Origin: Candidatus Limivivens intestinipullorum
GTDB lineage: Bacteria; Bacillota; Clostridia; Lachnospirales; Lachnospiraceae
Assembly: GCA_018711185.1 (NCBI GenBank)
Contig: DVIQ01000109.1
Span: 1-35,329, forward strand
Length of the DNA stretch: 35,329 nucleotides
Direction of reading: 5' to 3'
Shown: piece by piece, positions 1-7,841 of the stretch
Position numbering within the stretch: position 1 is the stretch's first letter
How the letters are laid out: every line of letters starts with the position of its first letter
The notes under the pieces: generated by a model
Database searches by the model: none
What the model was told of the DNA's origin: nothing
What the model saw: only the letters and a program-made list of their open reading frames with translations
Position numbers and translations under genes: made by a program

Positions 1-24
1 GAAGTCTCAGACACGGTAAGGAAA

Positions 25-66
25 GAATAACTTCTGATGGAGAGGGAATCCCTCCTTCAGTTATTC
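25..66. other. Stem-loop upstream of the M3 peptidase gene
   Basis: GAATAACT (25-32) pairs with AGTTATTC (59-66), with an inner GAGGG-AAT-CCCTC hairpin (42-54). AAGTCT (2-7) and AGACTT (71-76) could close an outer stem. No clean T-run follows, so this is not an obvious terminator. It may be the end of an upstream unit cut by the window edge or a structured leader. I do not recognise a riboswitch class. Confidence 0.4.
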
Positions 67-90
67 ATTTAGACTTTGTAACTATTAACC

Positions 91-110
91 TGTAGTCATT
101 ATTGACTACA
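91..110. promoter_or_regulatory. Perfect palindrome, candidate operator of the M3 peptidase gene
   Basis: TGTAGTCA-TTAT-TGACTACA is a perfect 8-bp inverted repeat with a 4-bp spacer, 26 bp before the start codon at 137. It could bind a dimeric repressor or form a small hairpin. No well-spaced promoter could be assigned here, so the operator role is inference. Confidence 0.4.
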
Positions 111-136
111 CCATTATTATACTAGGAGGAAGCAAA

Positions 137-1840
137 ATGCAGGTATTTTCTGAGATGGCCTATGAGAGGCCGGACATGGAGGAAACCCTCCGTTTTATTG
201 AGGACAGCGCCCGGAAAGCTGCCGGGGCGGACAGCTACGAGAAGGCCAGGGAGATTTTTCTGGAGCTTTTAGAGAAGCTGCGGCATGTGAGCACCATGGA
301 GACCATTGCCAGCATACGCAATACGGCGGATATGACCGACGTGTTTTATGAAAAAGAGATGGAATATTTCCATGCGGGCAATCCCAGGCTGGAGATCGCC
401 CGGGAGGCGTTTTACAAAGTTCTGCTGGAATCTCCGTTTCTGCCGGATTTTCAGAAAGAATTCGGGGAGATTTATTTTAAGCGCATGGAAAACGCGGGCC
501 GTCTGACCAGCGAAAAGAATGTGGAGCTTCAGGTGGAAGAAAGCCGTCTCTCCCAGCAGTACGCGAAAATCTCCGCCACCTGTACCGCAAAATTTCACGG
601 GGAAACCCTGAATTTTTACGGACTTTTGAAGAAAATGCAGGATACGGACCGCGGCGTGCGCCGGGAGGCCTTCGCTGCCTGGGCGGATTTGTATGCCTCC
701 GTGTCAGGACAGCTCGATGAGATTTATTCCAGGCTGATCGAAGTGCGCTGCGCCATGGCGGAGAATCTGGGATTTTCGGATTATGTGGATATGGCGTATC
801 AGAAAAGGGAAAGGTTTGACTATGGAAAAGAGGATACCGCCCGCTTTCGGGAGCAGATCCGCCGCTTTGTGGTTCCGGTGTGCCAAAAGCTCTTTGAAGA
901 GCAGAGGAGGCGCCTGGGGCTTTCCAAACTTTGCTATTATGATGAAGCCCTGATCTATCCGGAGGGAAATGTGGAGCCTCAGGGGACCGAGGAGGAGATG
1001 ATTGCCAAAGCCGGACAGATGTACCGGGAGATGTCGCCGCAGACCGGGGAATTTTTTGACTTTATGCGCAGGTATCAGCTTTTTGATCTCACCACCCGTC
1101 CGGGAAAGCAGCCGGGCGGATACTGTACCTTCCTGGAAGAGGAAAAGGCACCCTTCATTTTCTCGAATTTTAACGGAACCAGCGCGGATGTGGACGTGCT
1201 GACCCATGAGGCGGGCCATGCCTTTGAGGCCTATACGGCTTCCCGGCAGATTCCTCTGACGGAGCAGGCGTTTTCCACCGCTGAGATCGACGAGATCCAC
1301 TCCATGTCCATGGAATTTTTCGCTTATCCCTGGATGAACCTGTTTTTCGGTGAAAAAGCGGACAAGTATATTTATGCCCATGCCGCGGACGCCCTGCGGG
1401 TGATTCCCTATATGGCCTGTGTGGATGAGTTTCAGCACCGGGTTTATCAGCAAAGGCTTACGAATCCGGATGAGCGCTACCGGACTTGGAGGGAGCTTGA
1501 GAAGATCTATCTGCCCTGGCGGGAATACGACGGGTGTGAGTTCCTGGAAAAAGGCGGATTCTGGATGCAGAAGCAGCATATTTTTCTGTATCCCTTTTAC
1601 TATATCGATTACGCCCTTGCTCAGATGGGAGCCTTTGAGTATCTTGCCCGGATGCAGAAAAACCGGACTGCGGCCTGGGAAGATTATCTGAGACTGTGCC
1701 GGGCGGGAGGTAGCAGAGGGTATTTTGAACTTTTGAAAATCGGAAATCTTTCCAATCCCTTTGCGGGAGGAACGGTGGAAGACATAATGAAAGGTGTGGA
1801 AGCGTTCCTGGGCCAAGCCGCAGTGCGCGCGGGAATGTGA
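137..1840 (+). CDS. M3 family zinc oligoendopeptidase (PepF/oligopeptidase F-like)
   Basis: Cytosolic metallopeptidase of 567 residues predicted to cleave short peptides, probably during peptide use or protein turnover. The zinc motif HEAGH is at residues 357-361, with His357 and His361 as ligands and Glu358 as catalytic base. The segment EIDEIHSMSMEFF that follows supplies the third ligand, probably Glu386, as in other M3 enzymes. The N-terminal half is alpha-helical and charged, as expected of the family. There is no signal peptide. The length fits the non-PepF M3 oligoendopeptidase group (about 560 residues). The ATG has an AGGAGG ribosome binding site at 124-129. The next gene starts 20 bases after the stop, so the two are probably co-transcribed. 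The family call is firm; the peptide substrates are unknown. Confidence 0.93.
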   Translation: MQVFSEMAYERPDMEETLRFIEDSARKAAGADSYEKAREIFLELLEKLRHVSTMETIASIRNTADMTDVFYEKEMEYFHAGNPRLEIAREAFYKVLLESPFLPDFQKEFGEIYFKRMENAGRLTSEKNVELQVEESRLSQQYAKISATCTAKFHGETLNFYGLLKKMQDTDRGVRREAFAAWADLYASVSGQLDEIYSRLIEVRCAMAENLGFSDYVDMAYQKRERFDYGKEDTARFREQIRRFVVPVCQKLFEEQRRRLGLSKLCYYDEALIYPEGNVEPQGTEEEMIAKAGQMYREMSPQTGEFFDFMRRYQLFDLTTRPGKQPGGYCTFLEEEKAPFIFSNFNGTSADVDVLTHEAGHAFEAYTASRQIPLTEQAFSTAEIDEIHSMSMEFFAYPWMNLFFGEKADKYIYAHAADALRVIPYMACVDEFQHRVYQQRLTNPDERYRTWRELEKIYLPWREYDGCEFLEKGGFWMQKQHIFLYPFYYIDYALAQMGAFEYLARMQKNRTAAWEDYLRLCRAGGSRGYFELLKIGNLSNPFAGGTVEDIMKGVEAFLGQAAVRAGM

Positions 1841-1860
1841 GCGCCGGGAGGGAGAAAAGG

Positions 1861-2310
1861 ATGGTAAAAGCAGCGAAGAGCGCGGATGCCGGAGCGCTGG
1901 CAGAGTTGGCGGTACGGCTGTGGGAGGGTCATACGGTCCGCAAGCTGGAGGCAGAGTTTGCGGAACTGCTCGAACAGGATACCTGCGCCTGTTTCCTGAT
2001 TTTTCAGGAGGACGCGGAAGACTGCCCGGTGGGATTTGCCCAGTGTCAGCTTCGTTTTGACTACGTGGAGGGTACCAAAACCAGCCCGGTGGGGTATCTG
2101 GAGGGAATCTATGTGGACGAGGACTGCCGCCGGCGGGGCGGCGGCCTTGCGCTTCTGCAGGCATGTGAGAAATGGGCGGCAAAGAAAGGATGCGCCGAGT
2201 TTGCCAGCGACTGTGAGCTGGACAATGAGCTGAGTTATATGTTTCATCGAAGCGCAGGTTTTGCGGAGGCAAACCGGATTATCTGCTTTACGAAAAAGAT
2301 CGCGTTGTAA
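1861..2310 (+). CDS. GNAT acetyltransferase, aminoglycoside 6'-N-acetyltransferase-like
   Basis: GNAT-fold protein of 149 residues, acetyl-CoA dependent. The acetyl-CoA loop R-x-x-G-x-G lies at residues 90-95 after the strand GYLEGIYVDED. The C-terminal block EFASDCELDN (residues 113-122) followed by FHRSAGF and EANRIICFTKK is characteristic of AAC(6')-type enzymes that acetylate the 6'-amino group of aminoglycosides. The start at 1861 was chosen over an in-frame GTG at 1837 because a GGGAGGGAG ribosome binding site lies just upstream and the length then matches the family. It follows the M3 peptidase gene and ends at a strong terminator. Chromosomal homologues in Clostridia may have another natural amine substrate, so resistance is a family-based inference. 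Confidence 0.8.
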   Translation: MVKAAKSADAGALAELAVRLWEGHTVRKLEAEFAELLEQDTCACFLIFQEDAEDCPVGFAQCQLRFDYVEGTKTSPVGYLEGIYVDEDCRRRGGGLALLQACEKWAAKKGCAEFASDCELDNELSYMFHRSAGFAEANRIICFTKKIAL

Positions 2311-2316
2311 CGCGCG

Positions 2317-2344
2317 GCCGGGAAAGCATATTTCCCGGCTTTTT
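2317..2344 (+). terminator. Rho-independent terminator after the acetyltransferase gene
   Basis: A 9-bp perfect stem, GCCGGGAAA (2317-2325) with TTTCCCGGC (2331-2339) and a 5-base loop, is followed by TTTTT. It lies 6 bases after the acetyltransferase stop and separates that unit from the PBP gene. Confidence 0.93.
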
Positions 2345-2361
2345 ACGTCTTGAAAAAATAC

Positions 2362-2390
2362 TTGACTTTTTATTCTTACAAGTGTAAGAT
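2362..2390 (+). promoter_or_regulatory. Sigma-A type promoter of the PBP gene
   Basis: TTGACT (2362-2367), a 17-base spacer, then TAAGAT (2385-2390). It directly follows the upstream terminator and lies 55 bases before the PBP start codon. The -10 element overlaps the palindrome at 2374-2389. Confidence 0.85.
2374..2389. promoter_or_regulatory. BlaI/MecI/CopY-type operator overlapping the PBP promoter
   Basis: TCTTACA-AG-TGTAAGA is a perfect 7-bp inverted repeat with a 2-bp centre. Its core TACA-NN-TGTA is the known recognition core of the BlaI/MecI/CopY winged-helix repressors. It covers the spacer end and the -10 element, where a bound repressor would block RNA polymerase. The downstream gene encodes a MecA-like PBP, which fits this type of control. 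No blaI/blaR homologue is in the window. Confidence 0.7.
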
Positions 2391-2445
2391 TTTCTCATCG
2401 GCGCAGCCGATTTGTAATGAATTTTGCGAGCAGCAGGAGGAAGTC

Positions 2446-4518
2446 ATGAAAAAGAAAAGGCGTAAGTATACTTTTTTTGCCGGGGTCAGCGCCGCGGCGG
2501 TTCTCGCGTTCGCTCTTGCCGCCGCGGTCTGGTTCGGAACACGGACGAAGAGAGGGCCGCAGCCGGCGGAGCTGCTTTTGGAATATATGGATAAGGTTTC
2601 TTGGGGGGATTATGAGGCAATGTATGAAATGGTGGACAGAGGAACCATGCAGCGGATGGGAAAAGAGGCCTTTATCAGCAGAAATCAGAGGATTTATGAG
2701 GGCATTGAAATGGAAAACATGCGGGTGACGGTGACGGATTATGAGGAGACGGAGCATCTGGTGTCCTATGCCACGGTTTTTGACACGGCGGCGGGGGAGA
2801 TTTCCTTTGAAAACCAGGCTCTTTTCGTGCGGGATGAAGACAGCTGGCGTTTAAAGTGGCAGGATGGCCTGATTTTTCCGGATTTGAAGGCCTCGGATAA
2901 GGTGCGGGTCTTTGTGACGCCGGCAAAGAGGGGAGAAATTCTAGACCGGAACGGCCGCGTTCTGGCCGGAGAGGGTACGGCTTCCTCTGTCGGCATTGTG
3001 CCGGGAAAGCTGGAAAACAAAAATCAGGATATAAAAGAGATTGCGAAGATACTGGAAATTGAGCCGGAGACCATTGAAAAGGCTCTGGAAGCGGCATGGG
3101 TGAAAGAGGACTCTTTTGTGCCGATCAAGACGCTTCCGAAAGTGGAGGAGACGGATCTTTTCAGCCGGCAGGAGGACGCTTGGCAGGAGAAGCAGCGCCA
3201 GGAGGCGCTGCTGGAAATCCCCGGGGTCATGATAACGGACACAAGCATCCGGGAATATCCTCTGGGAGAGGCTGCTTCCCATCTGACAGGGTATGTACAG
3301 AACGTGACCGCGGAGGATTTGGAAAACCATCCGGGCCAGGGCTACCGGTCCGACAGCGTCATCGGCCGCAGCGGAATGGAAAGCCTGTTTGAAAAGGAAC
3401 TGAAAGGACAGGACGGATACCGGATTTCCATCTTGGACGGAGACGGTGAGGTGAAGAAAATTCTGGCGAACCGGATCGTTCAGGACGGAGAGGATATCCG
3501 CCTGACTATAGACGCGGAGCTGCAGACGGCGCTGTATGAGCAGTTCCGGGAGGATAAGGGCTGTTCTGTAGCCATGAACCCCTATACCGGTGAAGTCCTT
3601 GCCCTTGTCAGCACGCCTGCTTATGACAGCAATGATTTTTTGCTCGGTCTTTCCCAGGAACAATGGGACGCCCTGAACGAGGATGAGAGAATGCCGCTCT
3701 ATAACCGCTTCCGGCAGACCTGGTGCCCCGGATCGGTTTTTAAACCGATTACCGCGGCGGTAGGGCTGGATGGCGGAACGCTGAATCCGGCGGAAGATTT
3801 CGGAAACGAGGGGCTTGCGTGGCAAAAGGACACCTCCTGGGGCAACTATTTTGTGACAACCCTGCACGCTTATGAACCAGTAACCCTGGAGAACGCCATG
3901 GCGTATTCGGATAATATTTATTTTGCGAAAGCGGCTCTTGCCATTGGAGCGAAAAATATGGAAAAGGCTTTGGATGGTTTGGGATTTGGGCAGGAAGTAC
4001 CCTTTGAGATCGTGATGCCGGCGTCTTCTTATTCGAATACGGAGCATATTGAGACGGAAATTCAGCTGGCGGACAGCGGATATGGCCAGGGCCAGATTCT
4101 GGTGAATCCTCTGCATCTGGCCTGCCTGTATACGGCTTTTTGCAACGGCGGGGACGTGCTGGCACCAAGCCTGCTCTGGCAGAAAACAGCCCGGCCGCAG
4201 ACCTGGATGGAACAGGCAGTAAGCGAAGAAACGGCAGCCGCGGTTCTGGAAACGATGAAAAAGGTGATAAGCGATCCCCAGGCTACCGGATACGGGGCCT
4301 TCCGGGAGGATCTTCCCCTGGCGGGGAAGACCGGAACGGCGGAGATCAAAGCCTATGCCGGGGATACCACCGGGACGGAACTCGGATGGTTTGCGGTATT
4401 TACCGCCGACCCAGCCGCCGAAAAACCCGTTCTGCTGGTGAGCATGGTGGAAGATGTAAAGGAGAGAGGGGGAAGCGGCTACGTGGTGGATAAGGTAATG
4501 GAGGTCCTGGGAGCGTGA
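2446..4518 (+). CDS. Class B penicillin-binding protein with MecA-like N-terminal domain
   Basis: D,D-transpeptidase that cross-links peptidoglycan outside the membrane, 690 residues. A basic N-terminus is followed by one membrane anchor (about residues 10-30). Next come an NTF2-like MecA_N domain (about 38-150), a PBP dimerisation domain beginning near VFVTPAKRGEILDRNG, and the transpeptidase domain. Catalytic motifs are intact: SVFK (Ser430, Lys433), SDN (488-490) and KTG (628-630). The ATG at 2446 has a GGAGGA site at 2437-2442. An in-frame TTG at 2350 would overlap the promoter and is rejected. The MecA_N domain is shared with PBP2a and with PBP3-type proteins of Bacillus and Clostridium, so low beta-lactam affinity is possible but not shown. 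It is convergent with the sensor kinase gene. Confidence 0.93.
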   Translation: MKKKRRKYTFFAGVSAAAVLAFALAAAVWFGTRTKRGPQPAELLLEYMDKVSWGDYEAMYEMVDRGTMQRMGKEAFISRNQRIYEGIEMENMRVTVTDYEETEHLVSYATVFDTAAGEISFENQALFVRDEDSWRLKWQDGLIFPDLKASDKVRVFVTPAKRGEILDRNGRVLAGEGTASSVGIVPGKLENKNQDIKEIAKILEIEPETIEKALEAAWVKEDSFVPIKTLPKVEETDLFSRQEDAWQEKQRQEALLEIPGVMITDTSIREYPLGEAASHLTGYVQNVTAEDLENHPGQGYRSDSVIGRSGMESLFEKELKGQDGYRISILDGDGEVKKILANRIVQDGEDIRLTIDAELQTALYEQFREDKGCSVAMNPYTGEVLALVSTPAYDSNDFLLGLSQEQWDALNEDERMPLYNRFRQTWCPGSVFKPITAAVGLDGGTLNPAEDFGNEGLAWQKDTSWGNYFVTTLHAYEPVTLENAMAYSDNIYFAKAALAIGAKNMEKALDGLGFGQEVPFEIVMPASSYSNTEHIETEIQLADSGYGQGQILVNPLHLACLYTAFCNGGDVLAPSLLWQKTARPQTWMEQAVSEETAAAVLETMKKVISDPQATGYGAFREDLPLAGKTGTAEIKAYAGDTTGTELGWFAVFTADPAAEKPVLLVSMVEDVKERGGSGYVVDKVMEVLGA

Positions 4519-4531
4519 AGTCTCCCGGGGC

Positions 4532-7078
4532 TTATCCTGGCGCCTGCCGCCCCCGGGAATATTGCTCAAGGATTTTCGCCAGCTGCGCGTAATCAATGGG
4601 TTTTGGTATGTGGGCGTTCATGCCCGCCTCCGTGGTTTTTGCGATGTCCTCCGCGAACACGTTGGCCGTAACGGCAATAATGGGGATTGTTTTCGCGTCA
4701 GCCTTGTCCAGGGCGCGAATTGCTTTGGCGGCGCTGCAGCCGTCCATAACCGGCATCTGCATATCAAGAAGAATGGCGTCGATGCTGCCCTCCGGCCTGG
4801 CCTGATAGATTTCCACAGCTTCCATTCCGTTCCATGCCTGGAGGACGGAGGCGCCCATCATGGTCAGATATTCTGTGGCGATTTCCATATTGATTTCGTT
4901 GTCCTCGGCCAGAAGCAGTGTTTTTCCGGCAAGGGTGTCCGTGGATTGATCCGGCGACGGCTCAGGGGCGTCGCCCTGGGGGGACTCGGCGATTCGAAGC
5001 GGCAGAGTTACGGTAAAGACGCTGCCCTCACCGGGGGTACTCTGGACAAGGATCTCCCCGCTCATCTGCTGAACCAGCGCCTGGACAATGGGCATGCCAA
5101 GGCCGGTGCCGGTGATTTTTCTGGCGGTGAACAGCGTCTCTCTGGAAAACGGCTCAAAGATGTGTTCCAGAAATTCCGGGGACATGCCGATGCCTGTATC
5201 GGCCACTACGATCTGATATTTTCCGTGGCCCTGCCGGAAATTCATTTCTTTTACGGAAACGGTAATCCGCGCGCCCTCACCGCTGTATTTGACGGCGTTG
5301 GAGATCAGATTGTTCAGCACCTGGGTCAGACGGACCCAGTCGCAGAATATGTCCGGGTGATCCAGAGAAAAATCGGTCTGCAAAAGCTTCTTTTCCTCCT
5401 GAACCTGCGCGCGGAACATGGAGACGCAGTCCTCCACGCATTTTACAAGGTTCATGGGGGCGTAATCCAGAGAATTTCCTTTCTCATGCTCCAGTCTGGA
5501 CATGTCCAGCACATCGTTTACCAGATTGAGAAGCTGTTTGCCGGACTGTTCGATTTTCATAAGATAGTCTTTTAACTGCTCTCTATCGTCCGGATTTTTC
5601 AAGGCCAGACCGGAGAGGCCGATGATGGCGTTTAAAGGCGTGCGCATGTCGTGGGAGGCATTGCTGAAAAACATGGCTTTCTGCTGTACGGTCTTTTTGG
5701 CGGTTGCCAGGGCGTTTTCCAGGAGGACGTACTGCTGAAGCTCCTGGCGTTTGTCTGCGTCAATTTCCCGAAAGCACATGATCACCTCGTCCAGATGCAT
5801 GGCTTTGCTGTAGATAATCTGAATGCGTACCCACTTGTAGCCGTCCGGAAAGAGGCGCTTGAAGTCTCCGCCGAAATCATAGACGCCATCCCGGATGAGG
5901 GTGCGGATATTTTCCGGATCAAAGCTTGTCTCAATCTTTTCACTGATCCCGTCCTCCACAATGGTTTCCAGAACGTCCAGCAGATGCCGGTAAGTGCCGG
6001 ACGCACCCAGAAGAGGTTCCACATCGGGAGAGGATTTGATGGTTTCATAGAGTTCTGTCCGATAATTTATGCGGTAAATAGCATAGTACGAATCGCCCAG
6101 GAGCCGGAGTGTGTCGGATATGTGCTGCACATGTCTGGCACCGAAATAACCGCGGATTACAATAAAGGCGGCTGCCGCGGCCAGGGCCGCGCAGATGGCG
6201 GCAAGAAAAAGGAGGGTGCTGTCCCAGCCGTCCTGGAGGATGTTGCTTAGGGGAATTGTAATAACCGCCAGCCAGCCGTTGCTCATTTCATGATAGTAGA
6301 CGCCTCTTTGCCTGCCGTTTAAATCCGTCACAGAGGAATCATAATCCTGAAGCTCGCCGCCTCGAATCTGGGTAACCAGATTTTCAAGATAAGACTGGGC
6401 TTCCGGGGAAGAGGTATCGATAACGCTGGCGCTGTACATAAGCTTGTTATCCCGGTCAAAGAGGTAATAGGAGCTGTTTGCCGGCATAGAAGCGCTGTTT
6501 TTATGGGTGTGGAAATCATCCAGCGCAATGTCGAAGGCCAGGACGTTTCCGTCCCCTGTGAGCTTTTGGGCAAGGGTGATGATGTTTTCTCCGGTAATGG
6601 CGTCGCGGTAGGAATCCGTATAAATAATCCCGCCCTCCGCGGCAAGGGCTTCCTGATACCACTGGGTTTGGGAATAATCATAAGAATCATCGCCTTCCCA
6701 GGGATTGGCGGCAATAATTTCGCCTTGGATAACGGCGTAAGGATCTATGATGGGGTTCCCTAATATGGCAGTGAGTTTATCGGAATACTGCTCCAGAAGC
6801 CTGCGGGAATCCGATGTCGGCAGCCCCTGGCTGATATTGTCATCTAAATAAGAGGATCCGATTCCGAGAAGCAGAGAGTAGACATTTATGCGGTTTTCTT
6901 CTTCCATGGCATAGCTTTCCGCCAGGTAGATTCCCATTTCCTTCGCGTTTCGCAAGAGCTTGTCCCTGGTCAGGATGATGCTCCAAACCAGCAGGATGAT
7001 AACCGCCGCCAGCAGCGCGAGGCGAATCCAAAGGGGAACCGGCCGCTTTCCTGGCGTTCTGGAAGAGCGTTTCATCAT
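4532..7078 (-). CDS. Hybrid sensor histidine kinase/response regulator
   Basis: Membrane sensor of 848 residues with a built-in receiver. A membrane segment (about 17-37) is followed by an extracellular dCache-like sensory region (about 40-285) and a second membrane segment (288-310). A cytosolic PAS-like region precedes the kinase core. The HisKA box SNASHDMRTPLNAIIGL carries the phospho-acceptor His476. The HATPase has NLISNAVKYS, DTGIGMS and GTGLGMPI. The C-terminal receiver (about 720-840) begins LLLAEDNEINMEIA and has phospho-acceptor Asp772 in LLDMQMPVMDG. There is no output domain, so it must pass phosphate on or act through protein contacts. Starts at tandem ATGs with an AAAGGAGG site. 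Ligand unknown. It has its own promoter and is convergent with the PBP gene, ending 13 bases from it. Confidence 0.93.
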   Translation of the reverse strand: MMKRSSRTPGKRPVPLWIRLALLAAVIILLVWSIILTRDKLLRNAKEMGIYLAESYAMEEENRINVYSLLLGIGSSYLDDNISQGLPTSDSRRLLEQYSDKLTAILGNPIIDPYAVIQGEIIAANPWEGDDSYDYSQTQWYQEALAAEGGIIYTDSYRDAITGENIITLAQKLTGDGNVLAFDIALDDFHTHKNSASMPANSSYYLFDRDNKLMYSASVIDTSSPEAQSYLENLVTQIRGGELQDYDSSVTDLNGRQRGVYYHEMSNGWLAVITIPLSNILQDGWDSTLLFLAAICAALAAAAAFIVIRGYFGARHVQHISDTLRLLGDSYYAIYRINYRTELYETIKSSPDVEPLLGASGTYRHLLDVLETIVEDGISEKIETSFDPENIRTLIRDGVYDFGGDFKRLFPDGYKWVRIQIIYSKAMHLDEVIMCFREIDADKRQELQQYVLLENALATAKKTVQQKAMFFSNASHDMRTPLNAIIGLSGLALKNPDDREQLKDYLMKIEQSGKQLLNLVNDVLDMSRLEHEKGNSLDYAPMNLVKCVEDCVSMFRAQVQEEKKLLQTDFSLDHPDIFCDWVRLTQVLNNLISNAVKYSGEGARITVSVKEMNFRQGHGKYQIVVADTGIGMSPEFLEHIFEPFSRETLFTARKITGTGLGMPIVQALVQQMSGEILVQSTPGEGSVFTVTLPLRIAESPQGDAPEPSPDQSTDTLAGKTLLLAEDNEINMEIATEYLTMMGASVLQAWNGMEAVEIYQARPEGSIDAILLDMQMPVMDGCSAAKAIRALDKADAKTIPIIAVTANVFAEDIAKTTEAGMNAHIPKPIDYAQLAKILEQYSRGRQAPG

Positions 7079-7104
7079 GCAGACCTCCTTTCTGAGTCGA
7101 GCTA

Positions 7105-7133
7105 ACTATACCATAAAACAACTGCCGGCGCAA
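7105..7133 (-). promoter_or_regulatory. Promoter of the hybrid sensor kinase gene
   Basis: Read on the minus strand: TTGCGC (7133-7128), a 17-base spacer, then TATAGT (7110-7105) preceded by TGG, which gives an extended -10. It lies 26 bases from the start codon and downstream of the L25 terminator, so the kinase is an independent unit. Confidence 0.75.
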
Positions 7134-7150
7134 GAAGCGGCAGGCTACGC

Positions 7151-7182
7151 TGCACAATCCGTTTGCAATCGCCTTCGGCGAC
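7151..7182. repeat. Partial copy of the intergenic palindromic repeat
   Basis: The stretch beginning GCACAATCCGTTTGCAATCG and ending in CTTCGGCGAC matches most bases of the segment at 8676-8706 (GCAAAATCCATTTAAAATCG, then CTGCGGCGAT). It includes the GCC-TTC-GGC mini-hairpin. It is the shortest copy of the family described at 8591-8786. Confidence 0.5.
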
Positions 7183-7185
7183 GCG

Positions 7186-7224
7186 AAAAAAGCCATACAC
7201 GGAAAACTCCGCATATGGCTTTTT
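7186..7224 (-). terminator. Terminator of the L25 gene (symmetric, may work both ways)
   Basis: On the minus strand AAAAAGCCATA pairs with TATGGCTTTTTT, and an inner CGGA/TCCG extends the stem. It lies 32 bases past the L25 stop codon and is flanked by A-run and T-run on both sides. Confidence 0.85.
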
Positions 7225-7256
7225 GCTTATCGTATAACAGGAAAGAGCAGGAACGC

Positions 7257-7841
7257 TTATTCTGCAGCCGACTCCTCTTCTGCCGTTTCCTCGACTTTGT
7301 TATGAGGCTCTGTTACACTGACAACAATCGTGTCCGGATCGATCATCAGCTCTACATCCTTGTCCTTCGCGATGTCCAGATCGCGGATTCGAACGGAATC
7401 GCCGATGCGCATCTCACCTACGTCGATCGTAACCTTTTCTACCAGAGCAGAAGGATATGCCTTAAACGGGATCTCGTGAATATGCTCCTCAAGTATGCCT
7501 TCCACTACTTTATCGTGATTATGGAATACCACCATAGCCACCGAATGCACTTTCTCATTGCTGACCAGAGCCTGGAAGTCAATTTCATCAACCTGGCCTT
7601 TTATGGGGTTAAAATCAACCTCTTTAATGAGCACATCCATGGACTGCCCATCCACATCCAGCATAATCTGACTGCCCTTCCCGCTGGTCTTCAACAGACG
7701 TTCCACGGCGGACTTTTCCATTTTAACTGGAATGGAGCCGGTGATTTCCTTGCCGAATACGTTTCCTGTAACGTATCCTTCCCGTCTTAATTTCTTTGCC
7801 TTAATGTCCATGCTACGTTTTTCAGCTTTTAAAGTATTCAT
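7257..7841 (-). CDS. rplY: 50S ribosomal protein L25 / general stress protein Ctc
   Basis: Ribosomal protein of 194 residues that binds 5S rRNA. An N-terminal L25 domain (about residues 1-95) begins MNTLKAEKRSMDIKAKKLRR, and a C-terminal TL5/Ctc domain (about 100-180) contains VTIDVGEMRIGDSVRIRDLD. It ends in an acidic tail. The length fits the two-domain Ctc form rather than the short enterobacterial L25. The start has GGAGG 10 bases upstream. The gene stands alone with its own extended -10 promoter, a 5' leader of about 130 bases and a terminator. In Bacillus, Ctc is stress induced; nothing in the sequence shows that here. Confidence 0.93.
   Translation of the reverse strand: MNTLKAEKRSMDIKAKKLRREGYVTGNVFGKEITGSIPVKMEKSAVERLLKTSGKGSQIMLDVDGQSMDVLIKEVDFNPIKGQVDEIDFQALVSNEKVHSVAMVVFHNHDKVVEGILEEHIHEIPFKAYPSALVEKVTIDVGEMRIGDSVRIRDLDIAKDKDVELMIDPDTIVVSVTEPHNKVEETAEEESAAE

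Noticed and set aside
102-123. A TTGACT/TATACT promoter for the M3 peptidase gene
   Set aside because: The spacer would be only 10 bases, far too short for sigma-A RNA polymerase.
704-2272. A 522-codon minus-strand open frame opposite the M3 peptidase and acetyltransferase genes
   Set aside because: It lies antisense to two clearly conserved genes, has a Pro/Arg/His-rich low-quality composition, no ribosome binding site and no recognisable domain. It is a by-product of codon bias in GC-rich DNA.
4524-4557. A bidirectional terminator between the PBP and kinase genes
   Set aside because: CCCGGGG and CCCCGGG can pair, but there is no T-run on either strand, and the right arm lies in the coding end of the kinase gene.
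2941-4596. A 551-codon minus-strand open frame opposite the PBP gene
   Set aside because: It overlaps intact PBP catalytic motifs and crosses the end of the kinase gene; its composition is not protein-like.
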